Assembly: GCA_963802275.1 (NCBI GenBank)
Contig: CAWDIB010000006.1
Location: 248,001-312,000, forward strand
Length of the DNA: 64,000 nt
Direction of reading: 5' to 3'
DNA from: CAZMZW01 sp963802275
Lineage (GTDB): Bacteria; Chloroflexota; Anaerolineae; Anaerolineales; Anaerolineaceae
A model generated the notes under the pieces. It had not been told where the DNA came from and did not search any database. It saw only the letters and a list, made by a program, of their open reading frames with translations. The translations under genes were made by a program, and so were the position numbers. Below, piece by piece: positions 26,065-34,789 of the stretch (positions within the stretch are counted from its first letter, which is position 1; every line of letters starts with the position of its first letter).

Positions 26065-29000
26065 TCAGTGCCGCCGGTGTTTTTTAAATTTATGTTTACC
26101 ATATGATTGCGCATCCGCTTTTGCCGTTCCGCCGGAATCTGGTGCAGGTTTGCCTGTGGTCGGCTTTGCACGTGTGGGGCGGGCGCGGAACATCTGTCCG
26201 ATCACCATCATGCGGATGCTGTCCAGCAGACGCTTGAATGCATCCGCCCCCTGGCTTTTATACTGCACTAGCGGGTCACGCTGCGCATAAGCTTCCATCC
26301 CGATCGACACCCGCAATCCTTCCATTTGTGTCAGGTGCTCGATCCATAAGGATGAGATGGCATTGAGAAGGATATTGCGGTAGATCATGTTTTGCAGACC
26401 CTCGCCAAATACCTCGCAAGCTTTTGTTAATTCTGTCTGCTCCGAAATCAATTGCGGGCTATTCAGTAATTGCTTGTACTGGGTTTCATCCAAATGACCC
26501 GCGATTTTTTCTTTGATAAAGGGATTGATCTGTTCAAATGGAACATGGGATTGTATTAATGCTCGCAATTCCATCCACCCGAATGCTCCTTGCATTTTCT
26601 TTTGCACCATCATCAGGTGATCCAGTACCTGGTTGGTGAGGGTCTCTGCGTCTATGTTCTGAAGTAGCTGGCCAGCCCAGTAAAGATAATTTAATACATT
26701 ACCTTTGTGGGTCAATTTTTGATGCGACCGCGCATCAATCACCACGCGCGAAACCTCATCCATCCGTGCAATGACTGCCATCATCTGGTCATCATTCCAT
26801 GCAATCGTTGTTTGACCTGCCAGCGCGGTGGAAATATTTTGTCGTAATTGTCCTTGTGGTCCAAGCAATATGACCTTTTTGGATTCAATGAATTTATCCA
26901 GCTGGTTGAACACTGCGCTGCGGATGCTTTCCCAGGTGTTTTGGTTTTCATCGTTTGTCTGTAAAGTGAAGGCTTCCTGCAGCTTGCTGCCATACACCTT
27001 TTCAATCCGGCTATACAGGGTTCTGGTGATTCCGCCTTGCACATGATCCCGGACTTTTTCGCGGATGGAATCCGGGTTCTCTACGATCTGCTGCAGGTTA
27101 TCACCGGATGAGTCCAGTCGCATATTAAAGTTGTTTTGAACCTGGTTGAGGAGCGCCCGCGCGTTGGCTCCCGGCTCTTCTGCCTGCATTTGCAGCCCTT
27201 CAAAAAAGATATCCACCTCATCCAGGCGCTGCTTCAGTTGTTGCTCATAACCGTCTTGTATCTTGTTGATGAAAACATCCGCGCCTTCGTTCAGGTGTTT
27301 TTTCTCTTGTTCCAGAATTTCCAGCGTTAGTCGTTCCAGGACCGAGACTAACTGGTCAACTGCGATCTTGGCAGGTGTTTTGAATTCTTTTCTGATCGCT
27401 TCCAGCAGAATCCTCATTTTGTATGATGGAATGAGCGTTTCCTCGCCTTCGATTGCAATGCTCGGCTGTATCTCATCCAGGTAGGAGATCAGTCGCCAGG
27501 CACCATCATCCGCTTGCAATGCATCCGGGATGCGTAGCTGCAGTTCGGACTGCAGCATTTCCAGCACATCCTCCACCAGCGAGGGTTTGGTCAGCGCTTT
27601 ATCCCGTTCGGCATAAATTCGCTCCCGCTGGGTATTGATCACATCGTCGTATTCCAGCAAATGTTTGCGGATGTCGAAGTTGTAGCCTTCTACCCGCTCC
27701 TGGGCCTGGTCAACCACCCGTCCGTACAAGCCGAGCTCAAGGGGCGCCAGGTCATTGATCTTTAACAACCTCATCATTGTTTCCTTGCGTTCCTGTCCAA
27801 ACAGGCGCATCAGGTCGTCCTCCCAGGAAACGAAGAAACGCGAGGAACCGGGATCACCCTGGCGTGCCGCCCGTCCTCGTAATTGATTGTCAATTCGCCT
27901 TGCTTCGTGTTTTTCCGATCCGACCACGTGTAAACCGCCCAGCTCGCGCACCTTTGCCATCTTTTCAAAATATTCCTGGAATTGCTTTACCCTGTCTTGA
28001 TAAATGCCATATTGCTGGGGGGGAATGTCTGCCAACGCTTGGTAATATTCAGACTGGGTCATATTGAACGGATCTTTTCCGGCATTTCTCACCACCCGCT
28101 GCAGGGCGGGCAGGAAATCTTCATATAATTCACCCCCCAATTTAATGTCAATGCCGCGCCCGGCCATGTTGGTGGCGATCATCACCGAGTGCAGCATGCC
28201 GGCATTGGCGATGATCCTGGACTCCTCATCATGGTTGCGTGCGTTCAGTACGCTGTGTTTGATCCCCTGGTGCAGGATCTCCTTCAGTTTGGGTAAATGC
28301 TCCTCCCCTAAATTGAAATAGCGCATCAAGATTTGCAGGTTGTTGGCATCTTCTGGATTGAGCGAACCCAATCCGAGCGATTGCCCCATTTTGACCATTT
28401 CATTCGTGCTGATTTTTTCCAGCGGCTCATTCAGGAAGGCCAATTCCGGGATGATCCATTCCAGTTCTTTCACCTTGTGCTGCTCAAGCCAGGTTTGCAG
28501 GAGCAAGAGCGTTTGCATTAGCTTGCGCAGCGTCTGGGCTTGCAGCCGGTTGGAAACGATTTCCGAGTGTTCCACCGAAGCGGTGCCCACCAGCAGCGGC
28601 CGCCCGGGAATGTGATAACGCACGATTTCCTGGATGATGGCTCGTAATTTGGCTTCTGTCGTACGGTAAATGACATCCGGATAATCTTTGCGTTTCCAGA
28701 AAATGGGTTTTCGCTCCGCACCTTCACGTGCGGCGTAGTAGGAATACTGGTACCCCTGTTCATCCTTTTGCTCCAACAGCAGCAGGTTGGATGAATTGCC
28801 AGATGCCAGGTAATCCAGGTTGGTTGGTATGCTGCTGACTTCCAGCTTGTAAATGGAATAGAACTCCTCCGACTCGGTCATGGCGGTACCGGTCATCCCT
28901 GCCAGTTTGGCATACTTGCGGAAGTAATTCTGCAGGGTGATGGTGGCATAGGTGATGTTTTCCGGTCTGACGCGCACGCCTTCCAGTGCCTCCACGGCCT

Positions 29001-30105
29001 GGTGTAGCCCTTCCGACCATCGCCGTCCCGGCATCAATCGCCCGGTGAACTCATCTACGATGATGACCTGTCCGCTCTGGATGATGTAATCCTTGTTCTT
29101 CTTAAAGAGCAGTTTTGCTTTCAGCACCTGCTCAAGGTATCCCATCATGCGTGCCTGCTCGGGATTCAATTCTTCCGGTCGGTCAGGGTCTCGCAGGGTG
29201 ATGCCTAGCATTTCCTCCACCCGTGCTTCACCCACTTCGGTCAGGGCAACGCTCCGGTCTTTCTCATTGAATTCATAATCACCTTCGCGCAATTGCTTCA
29301 CTGCCTGCGCCATGCGCTGGTAATTTTGTGACTCATCGGCCGCTGGCCCTGAAATGATCAGTGGTGTACGGGCTTCATCGATCAGGATATTGTCCACTTC
29401 ATCCACAATGGCATAATGATGACCGCGTTGCACCCGTTCGGCAATGCTGCCGGTCAGGTTGTCCCTCAGGTAATCAAAACCGAATTCATTGTTGGTGCCA
29501 TAGGTGATGTCAGCGGCATACGCTTCCTGCCGGCTGACCGGGCGCAGCTGGTGCTGGTCTTCGCGGGAAGCTTTCAAGTCCAGGTCCACCAGGTAGGCAT
29601 TCTTGGCATTTTCTGTCCGTCCGGCCATCTGCAGCACGCCCACCTGCATGCCCAGGCTGATATAGATCGGTCCCATCCAGCGCGCATCCCGCCGCGCCAG
29701 ATAATCATTCACGGTGACCAGGTGCACCCCCTTGCCCGTCAGGGCATTTAAATACAATGGCAGGGTGGCCACCAGAGTCTTGCCTTCGCCGGTGCGCATT
29801 TCTGCGATTTTTCCCTCATGCAGTACCATCCCGCCGATTAATTGCACGTCGTAATGGCGCAGACCTGTGTTGCGTTTGCTCGCTTCGCGCACGGCTGCAA
29901 ACACCTCCGGCAGTAGCTCATCCAGAGTTTCTCCCTGCGCTAACCGCTGGCGGAATTGTTGGGTGCTTTTGCCCAGCTCCTCATCGCTGATCTTTTCGTA
30001 CTTTTCTTTTTCGAGTTGGTTGATTTTTTGAATCAACGCGGCGTATTGCTCGAATATTTTTTTATTGGGGTCGCCGCCCAGGGCTAACTTGACTTTTTTG
30101 AACAT
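26065..30105 (-). CDS. secA: preprotein translocase ATPase SecA, unusually long
   Basis: Motor ATPase of the Sec translocon, 1346 aa against the usual 800-950. Walker A (MRTGEGKT, about 103-110), DEVD box (235-238), the EFTGRLMPGRRWSEGLHQA segment and the second ATPase domain (TNMAGRGIDIKLGG, HEARRIDNQLRGRAARQGDPGSS) are all present. Two additions explain the length: about 90 helical residues inserted at about 523-612 between LLVGTASVEHSE and the KHSVLNAR motif, and an enlarged helical region after about residue 890. The C-terminus ends in a His/Lys-rich tail and lacks the zinc-binding cysteines of many SecA proteins. Start with AAAGG and TATAAT upstream. Confidence 0.95.
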   Translation of the reverse strand: MFKKVKLALGGDPNKKIFEQYAALIQKINQLEKEKYEKISDEELGKSTQQFRQRLAQGETLDELLPEVFAAVREASKRNTGLRHYDVQLIGGMVLHEGKIAEMRTGEGKTLVATLPLYLNALTGKGVHLVTVNDYLARRDARWMGPIYISLGMQVGVLQMAGRTENAKNAYLVDLDLKASREDQHQLRPVSRQEAYAADITYGTNNEFGFDYLRDNLTGSIAERVQRGHHYAIVDEVDNILIDEARTPLIISGPAADESQNYQRMAQAVKQLREGDYEFNEKDRSVALTEVGEARVEEMLGITLRDPDRPEELNPEQARMMGYLEQVLKAKLLFKKNKDYIIQSGQVIIVDEFTGRLMPGRRWSEGLHQAVEALEGVRVRPENITYATITLQNYFRKYAKLAGMTGTAMTESEEFYSIYKLEVSSIPTNLDYLASGNSSNLLLLEQKDEQGYQYSYYAAREGAERKPIFWKRKDYPDVIYRTTEAKLRAIIQEIVRYHIPGRPLLVGTASVEHSEIVSNRLQAQTLRKLMQTLLLLQTWLEQHKVKELEWIIPELAFLNEPLEKISTNEMVKMGQSLGLGSLNPEDANNLQILMRYFNLGEEHLPKLKEILHQGIKHSVLNARNHDEESRIIANAGMLHSVMIATNMAGRGIDIKLGGELYEDFLPALQRVVRNAGKDPFNMTQSEYYQALADIPPQQYGIYQDRVKQFQEYFEKMAKVRELGGLHVVGSEKHEARRIDNQLRGRAARQGDPGSSRFFVSWEDDLMRLFGQERKETMMRLLKINDLAPLELGLYGRVVDQAQERVEGYNFDIRKHLLEYDDVINTQRERIYAERDKALTKPSLVEDVLEMLQSELQLRIPDALQADDGAWRLISYLDEIQPSIAIEGEETLIPSYKMRILLEAIRKEFKTPAKIAVDQLVSVLERLTLEILEQEKKHLNEGADVFINKIQDGYEQQLKQRLDEVDIFFEGLQMQAEEPGANARALLNQVQNNFNMRLDSSGDNLQQIVENPDSIREKVRDHVQGGITRTLYSRIEKVYGSKLQEAFTLQTNDENQNTWESIRSAVFNQLDKFIESKKVILLGPQGQLRQNISTALAGQTTIAWNDDQMMAVIARMDEVSRVVIDARSHQKLTHKGNVLNYLYWAGQLLQNIDAETLTNQVLDHLMMVQKKMQGAFGWMELRALIQSHVPFEQINPFIKEKIAGHLDETQYKQLLNSPQLISEQTELTKACEVFGEGLQNMIYRNILLNAISSLWIEHLTQMEGLRVSIGMEAYAQRDPLVQYKSQGADAFKRLLDSIRMMVIGQMFRARPTRAKPTTGKPAPDSGGTAKADAQSYGKHKFKKHRRH

Positions 30106-30140
30106 TTGCGAACCTTTCGCAGCGATTATAGCATAGCGAA

Positions 30141-30166
30141 AAAACCCCCGTTTTTACGGGGGTTTT
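30141..30166 (-). terminator. intrinsic terminator after lpdA
   Basis: Perfect 11-bp stem (aaaacccccgt at 30141-30151, acgggggtttt at 30156-30166) with a 4-nt loop, between lpdA and the secA promoter. Confidence 0.9.
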
Positions 30167-30186
30167 GAATTGAAAATGCCTGTTTA

Positions 30187-31584
30187 CTAAATATGGATCG
30201 GTTTGCTGTCGATGCCCTCGGCCATTTCCATCAGCACTTCGCTCAGGGTGGGATGGGCATGCACGTTATTGGCGATTTGTTCGGCGGTGAGTTCCATTTG
30301 TTGCGCCAATGTCAGTTCCGGCAATAATTCCGATACTTCCGCACCGATCAAATGCCCGCCGAGAATTTCCCCGTATTTGGCTTCCGTGATTAGTTTTCCA
30401 AATCCGCTCATCTCTCCCAATCCGATCGCTTTGCCATTCGCCTGGAAGGGGAATTTGCTCACTTTTACTTCGTGGCCGGCATCCCTCGCTTGTTTTTCGG
30501 TCATGCCAAAAGAGGCTACTTGCGGCTGGCTGTAGGTTGCCCGCGGCATATTCTGGTAATTTAGCGTTCGACTCTCCTTGCCCGCCATCTGCTGGGCACA
30601 TACGATTCCCTGGACGGATGCCACATGTGCTAACAGCAGTTTTCCGGTCACATCACCTATGGCCCATATGCCGGGCACGTTCGTGCCCATTTTTTCATTG
30701 ATGGCGATGAATCCCTTGCCATCCAGTTCAACCCCCGCGCTTTCCAGCCCCAGTTCGGCCGTGTTGGGTCGGAAACCGATTGCCACCAGCGCCTGGTCTG
30801 CTTCAATGACGCTTTGGCCACCAGAACCGGAAATGGTCACCTTTACGCCGCTTCCTCCCGCGCTGATGGCTTCCACCTTGTGTTCCGTGTAGATCTTCAC
30901 CCCGCGCTTGCTGAAGGCCTTGTTCAACTCCTGGCTCACTTCCTGGTCTTCCAAAGGCAGGATGGCGGGCAGCATTTCCACCAGCGAAACCTGCACACCA
31001 TAGGAACTCCACACGGTGGCGAATTCGATTCCGATCGCCCCAGCGCCGATGATGACCGCTGACTTTGGTAATTCCTGTTGCAGGATGGCTTCGCGGTAGG
31101 TGAGTACCCGTTTGCCATCCACAGGCCAGCCGGCTGGTACAAGGGTGTGTGCTCCGCTGGCGATGACGATATTCTTGGTATCGAGCGTCTCTTTGCTTCC
31201 ATCTGTCTTTGTCACCGCCACCCGGTTTTTATTTTCCAGTGTGGCTGTACCCATGAAAACGTCCACCTGGTTTTTTTTCATCAGGAAGGCCACCCCGCGC
31301 GTCAGCCGGTCGGAAACCTGGCGGCTGCGTTTGAAGGCGGCGCCATAATCCAATTTCAGGTTTTCAAAACTGATGCCGAATTCTGCGCTTCTTTCCCGCA
31401 GGGTATGCGCCAGCTCGGCATTCTTTAACAGCGCTTTGGAGGGAATGCAGCCGATGTTCAGGCATACCCCGCCCAGCCATTCCTTTTCCACAATGGCCGT
31501 TTTCAACCCCAGCTGGGATGCCTTGATGGCACACACATACCCGCCGGGTCCGGCCCCGATCACAACTACGTCATATTCGCTCAT
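30187..31584 (-). CDS. lpdA: dihydrolipoyl dehydrogenase
   Basis: FAD disulfide oxidoreductase (E3), 465 aa. FAD-binding GAGPGGYV is at residues 10-17, the redox-active disulfide in GGVCLNIGCIPSK (Cys41, Cys46), the NAD motif is GAGAIGIEFA, and the C-terminal catalytic pair is HAHPTLSE. GAGGT precedes the ATG. E3 serves 2-oxoacid dehydrogenases or the glycine cleavage system; no E1/E2 gene is in the window, so the partner complex is encoded elsewhere. Confidence 0.95.
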   Translation of the reverse strand: MSEYDVVVIGAGPGGYVCAIKASQLGLKTAIVEKEWLGGVCLNIGCIPSKALLKNAELAHTLRERSAEFGISFENLKLDYGAAFKRSRQVSDRLTRGVAFLMKKNQVDVFMGTATLENKNRVAVTKTDGSKETLDTKNIVIASGAHTLVPAGWPVDGKRVLTYREAILQQELPKSAVIIGAGAIGIEFATVWSSYGVQVSLVEMLPAILPLEDQEVSQELNKAFSKRGVKIYTEHKVEAISAGGSGVKVTISGSGGQSVIEADQALVAIGFRPNTAELGLESAGVELDGKGFIAINEKMGTNVPGIWAIGDVTGKLLLAHVASVQGIVCAQQMAGKESRTLNYQNMPRATYSQPQVASFGMTEKQARDAGHEVKVSKFPFQANGKAIGLGEMSGFGKLITEAKYGEILGGHLIGAEVSELLPELTLAQQMELTAEQIANNVHAHPTLSEVLMEMAEGIDSKPIHI

Positions 31585-31662
31585 GGTTACCTCAATTGGA
31601 TTTCAGGCAGTCTATTGCGCCTGAAAGAATGATTTCGCAGCGATTATACATTCAATTTCGCC

Positions 31663-32505
31663 TTACCGCTTCGCCAGGATCGCATCGCACATTCCAGCCA
31701 CCCGGCTCATCTCACGCACATCATGTACACGGATGATATCCGCCCCGCGTGTAATGCTGATGGCAACCGCCGCTGCCGTTCCCTCCAGCCGTTGCTCCAC
31801 TGGCAGGTCCAGGGTGGCACCGATGAAGGATTTGCGTGAAGGTCCGATTAAAAGCGGGTAGCCCATGGATTTGAATTCATCCAACCGGTTGACCAGCTCC
31901 AAGTTTTCCTCCACGCTCTTGCCGAATCCGATGCCCACATCCAGGATGATTTTTTCATCTTTAATGTCCGCCTGTTTGGCTATCTCAATACTCTCCTTTA
32001 ATCCTTTCATTACCCATTTCACCGCATCCCTGAGCTTGGTCTCTTTCCTTTCATTGGAGGTATTGCCAAGCTCGCGTCCGTTGTGCATCAGGATGACACC
32101 AGCCCCATATCGCTGCACCACTTCTGCCATTTTCGGGTCAAACCGCAATCCCCAGATATCATTGATCCAGTCCGCACCTGCCATCAGCGCTTTTTCCGCG
32201 ACTTCGCTTTTATAGGTATCAACCGACAGGATGATTTCCTTTTCTGCTTCACGGATGGCTTTTAATACCGGCATCAACCGCTCGATCTCTTCAGAAGCAG
32301 TTACCAACCCCGCTCCGGGTCGGCTGCTTTCCGCGCCCAGGTCGAGCATCTCTGCTCCTTCAGAGATCATCTGCCTGGCTTGCTTTAATGCCTTTTCAAT
32401 CAAACGATCATCTTTTGCCAAACCGTCCCCGGAAAAACTATCCGGCGTCAGATTGATGATGCCCATGATGAATGTGTGTGAACCCCAAGTGATTTCTTTT
32501 TTCAT
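31663..32505 (-). CDS. folP: dihydropteroate synthase
   Basis: Folate-pathway enzyme joining hydroxymethyl-dihydropterin diphosphate and p-aminobenzoate, 280 aa. Signatures GIINLTPDSFSGDG and LDLGAESSRPGA are at the N-terminus; SVDTYKSEVA and GPSRKSFIG follow. Its ATG overlaps the folK stop (ATGA, 32502-32505), so the two steps are translated together. Confidence 0.96.
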   Translation of the reverse strand: MKKEITWGSHTFIMGIINLTPDSFSGDGLAKDDRLIEKALKQARQMISEGAEMLDLGAESSRPGAGLVTASEEIERLMPVLKAIREAEKEIILSVDTYKSEVAEKALMAGADWINDIWGLRFDPKMAEVVQRYGAGVILMHNGRELGNTSNERKETKLRDAVKWVMKGLKESIEIAKQADIKDEKIILDVGIGFGKSVEENLELVNRLDEFKSMGYPLLIGPSRKSFIGATLDLPVEQRLEGTAAAVAISITRGADIIRVHDVREMSRVAGMCDAILAKR

Positions 32506-32993
32506 GGCTGCTCCTTCCAGCGCCAGACGCCGTGATGATCGATTATTTCATAAAGCTCCCGGATTTTCCTGTCTTCCACCGGGTGAAGGTGATTTGGCGC
32601 GATCTCGTTAAGCGGCACCAGCACAAAAGCCCGTTGCGTCAGTAAAGGATGCGGGATGGTCAATGGTTCGGTTTTCATGACTAGGTCATCATAAAATAGG
32701 ATATCCAGGTCAATTAGTCGTGGTCCGTACTTCACGCTCTTCTTCCGTCCCATCGTTCTTTCAATTATTTTCAGTGCTGATAACAATTCCAAGGGTGCAA
32801 GCCGGGTCTTTAATTGAACCACCTGGTTAAGAAAATTGGCTTGTTCTTTCAATCCCCACGGTTCGGTTTCATAGATGCCGGATTTCTTTTCAATGCTTGC
32901 CCATTCGGCAATTTTCTCCAGGGATTTTTCCAGGTTCCTGGCACGCTCTCCCAGGTTGCTGCCCAATCCCAGGTAAACGACATGTTCGCTCAT
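32502..32993 (-). CDS. folK: hydroxymethyl-dihydropterin pyrophosphokinase
   Basis: HPPK, 163 aa, acting just before FolP. N-terminus VYLGLGSNLGERARNLE, and the signature KYGPRLIDLDILFYDD. It starts 7 nt after the homoserine dehydrogenase stop and overlaps folP by 4 nt. Confidence 0.96.
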   Translation of the reverse strand: MSEHVVYLGLGSNLGERARNLEKSLEKIAEWASIEKKSGIYETEPWGLKEQANFLNQVVQLKTRLAPLELLSALKIIERTMGRKKSVKYGPRLIDLDILFYDDLVMKTEPLTIPHPLLTQRAFVLVPLNEIAPNHLHPVEDRKIRELYEIIDHHGVWRWKEQP

Positions 32994-33000
32994 GTGCTGT

Positions 33001-34029
33001 TTATCGGCCGGTTATGGTCATTAGGTCACTTAATAAACCAAAAGCAGTTGTCTCCGGTCCCGGATTGCTTTCCAAAATTCCCAGCCCCGGCAGGCAATCG
33101 GTATGAAAGACAGCCATCGAACTGGTTCCATTGACGCTGAAAAAGGGCGATTGCGCATTCACCATTTCCGGCTGCACGCTCGCCTTCACCTTATCTCCAT
33201 TTCTTTCCGCCCGGCACAGTAATTTCCATCGCTTCCCTTCGGTTTTCGCCAGGCGCAGTTCTTCCATGGAGATGTCACGGATTCCCTTGCGTTGTACTTC
33301 GTCAATGGTCAGGTCATGGTCCATCAGGATATTTACCAGCAGGGCGGTCTTGATCGCCGCGTCCCAGCCGTCAATATCACCGCTGGGATCGGTTTCGGTG
33401 ATGCCGATGGAACGGGCGTAGTCCACCGCTTGTTCAAAACCTTCCCCGCCCTCCATGCGCTCCAGCAGCAGGTTGGTGCATGAATTGAGGATTCCTTCAA
33501 AACCCATCAATTCAATAGCGGGCAATGTTTTATTGAATAGCGAAAAAATGGGCGCCCCGTCCATCACGGTTGATTCAAACAGGAATTGCACCCCGTTCTG
33601 CTCCGCCAGTGCGCGTAGTGAACGGTACCCGTGCAGCACCGGACCCTTGTTGGCGGTAATGGCATGCATTCCCATTTTAAGAGCTGCACTGATGTGATCC
33701 AATGCCGGTTGCCCGCTCTGGTAATTGACCGGCGTGTTCTCCAGCATGATTTGAGCATGCGAAGCGCGTAAGATCTCTTCGGTTGTCCGTGTCTCAGGCG
33801 GTCGGTTGATTGCACCCAGATCCTTGCCCGCTTCCACCAGTGATAGCGCTCTTTCGATATCCAAACCATCCACATTGATGGCTGTGCCGTGCCTGCCGGT
33901 GCCAATGGCGGTGATGACAAATTGGGCATCATTTTCTCTAGCCAGGACCTCTTTTTTTCTCAGCAGCAGGCGGGCGAATGCCTGGCCTACATTGCCAAAG
34001 CCGATCATGCACAAAGGGATGGTTTTCAT
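33001..34029 (-). CDS. homoserine dehydrogenase
   Basis: A 342-aa NAD(P)-dependent oxidoreductase. The nucleotide motif GFGNVGQAFA is at residues 9-18, and ITANKGPVLHGYRSL and ESTVMDGAPIF match the homoserine dehydrogenase catalytic domain. It lacks the C-terminal ACT domain of feedback-regulated forms, so it is a short form like those in some archaea and thermophiles. It lies upstream of folK-folP in one minus-strand run. Homoserine leads to threonine and methionine; no other gene of these pathways is present. Confidence 0.87.
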   Translation of the reverse strand: MKTIPLCMIGFGNVGQAFARLLLRKKEVLARENDAQFVITAIGTGRHGTAINVDGLDIERALSLVEAGKDLGAINRPPETRTTEEILRASHAQIMLENTPVNYQSGQPALDHISAALKMGMHAITANKGPVLHGYRSLRALAEQNGVQFLFESTVMDGAPIFSLFNKTLPAIELMGFEGILNSCTNLLLERMEGGEGFEQAVDYARSIGITETDPSGDIDGWDAAIKTALLVNILMDHDLTIDEVQRKGIRDISMEELRLAKTEGKRWKLLCRAERNGDKVKASVQPEMVNAQSPFFSVNGTSSMAVFHTDCLPGLGILESNPGPETTAFGLLSDLMTITGR

Positions 34030-34045
34030 TTTTTCTCCAGCTTTT

Positions 34046-34789
34046 TTATACCGGCGGCCACGGAATGGTGCGCCGGTTTTTTTCCGGGTGTGGAAAAGTG
34101 TTCAATTGATTAAGTATTTTAATTCTGGTTTGTAAAGCGTGGATTTCCTCGCTTGTAATGAATGTAGAAAGATAGTTAATGATTGGCTTTTCCTCATCCA
34201 ATTTAATCAAAAGTTGCTGCAGGTCTTCCTTTAATTCAGCGGGTATGGTTTGCCCGGCAAAGTCCCAGATTACGCTGCGATGCTTGAAATAGCGGTGAAA
34301 GCAGGTACCGTGGTCGATCAGCCACAGATGACCTTGTTCATCCAGCAGGATATGGCTGCCTTTCCGGTCGGCATTGTTGATGATCAGGTCGAATAAGGCT
34401 GCCGGTTTAAGCCGCTGGCGCACTTCCGCTGGAAATGAAAAGTAATGCAGATTGGCATCGTGCTCGATGAAAAGCTGTACGGCACCCTTGCCCAGCGGTG
34501 CTTTCTTGCGGAAAACGGTTGGAGGCACCAGTTCCCACCCCAATGCTTCACTGATCAGGAACGCGGCTGCTTCACGCCGGCATAAGCTGCCGGCTGGGAA
34601 ATCCCACAGCGGAGTTTCACCTTTTTGAGGCTTGTAGACGGCGGGCAGATCCTGCAGGCCGGTCTTGACCTGCACCAAAAAAGTGTAATTGCTGCTGTGC
34701 ATGAACTGGCCGGTGATGGTCAACTCCCCCTCTAGTAATGTTTTCAGATAATCAGTCTTTTTGTTAAGTGGAATTACCTTTGCAGACAT
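34046..34789 (-). CDS. SCO1664-family protein (kinase-like fold)
   Basis: About 247 aa, starting MSAKVIPLNKK. Motifs include LVQVKTGLQDLPAVYKPQKGETPLWDF as separate stretches, an LCRREAAAFLISEALGW segment, NADRKGSHILLD and LIDHGTCFH, which resemble a lipid-kinase/protein-kinase-like fold with the catalytic NADRK and DHG residues. This matches the uncharacterised SCO1664 family, which in Actinobacteria is regularly next to DUF3090 genes. Here its ATG overlaps the stop of the DUF3090-containing gene (TAATG), keeping that partnership. Function unknown. Confidence 0.8.
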   Translation of the reverse strand: MSAKVIPLNKKTDYLKTLLEGELTITGQFMHSSNYTFLVQVKTGLQDLPAVYKPQKGETPLWDFPAGSLCRREAAAFLISEALGWELVPPTVFRKKAPLGKGAVQLFIEHDANLHYFSFPAEVRQRLKPAALFDLIINNADRKGSHILLDEQGHLWLIDHGTCFHRYFKHRSVIWDFAGQTIPAELKEDLQQLLIKLDEEKPIINYLSTFITSEEIHALQTRIKILNQLNTFPHPEKNRRTIPWPPV

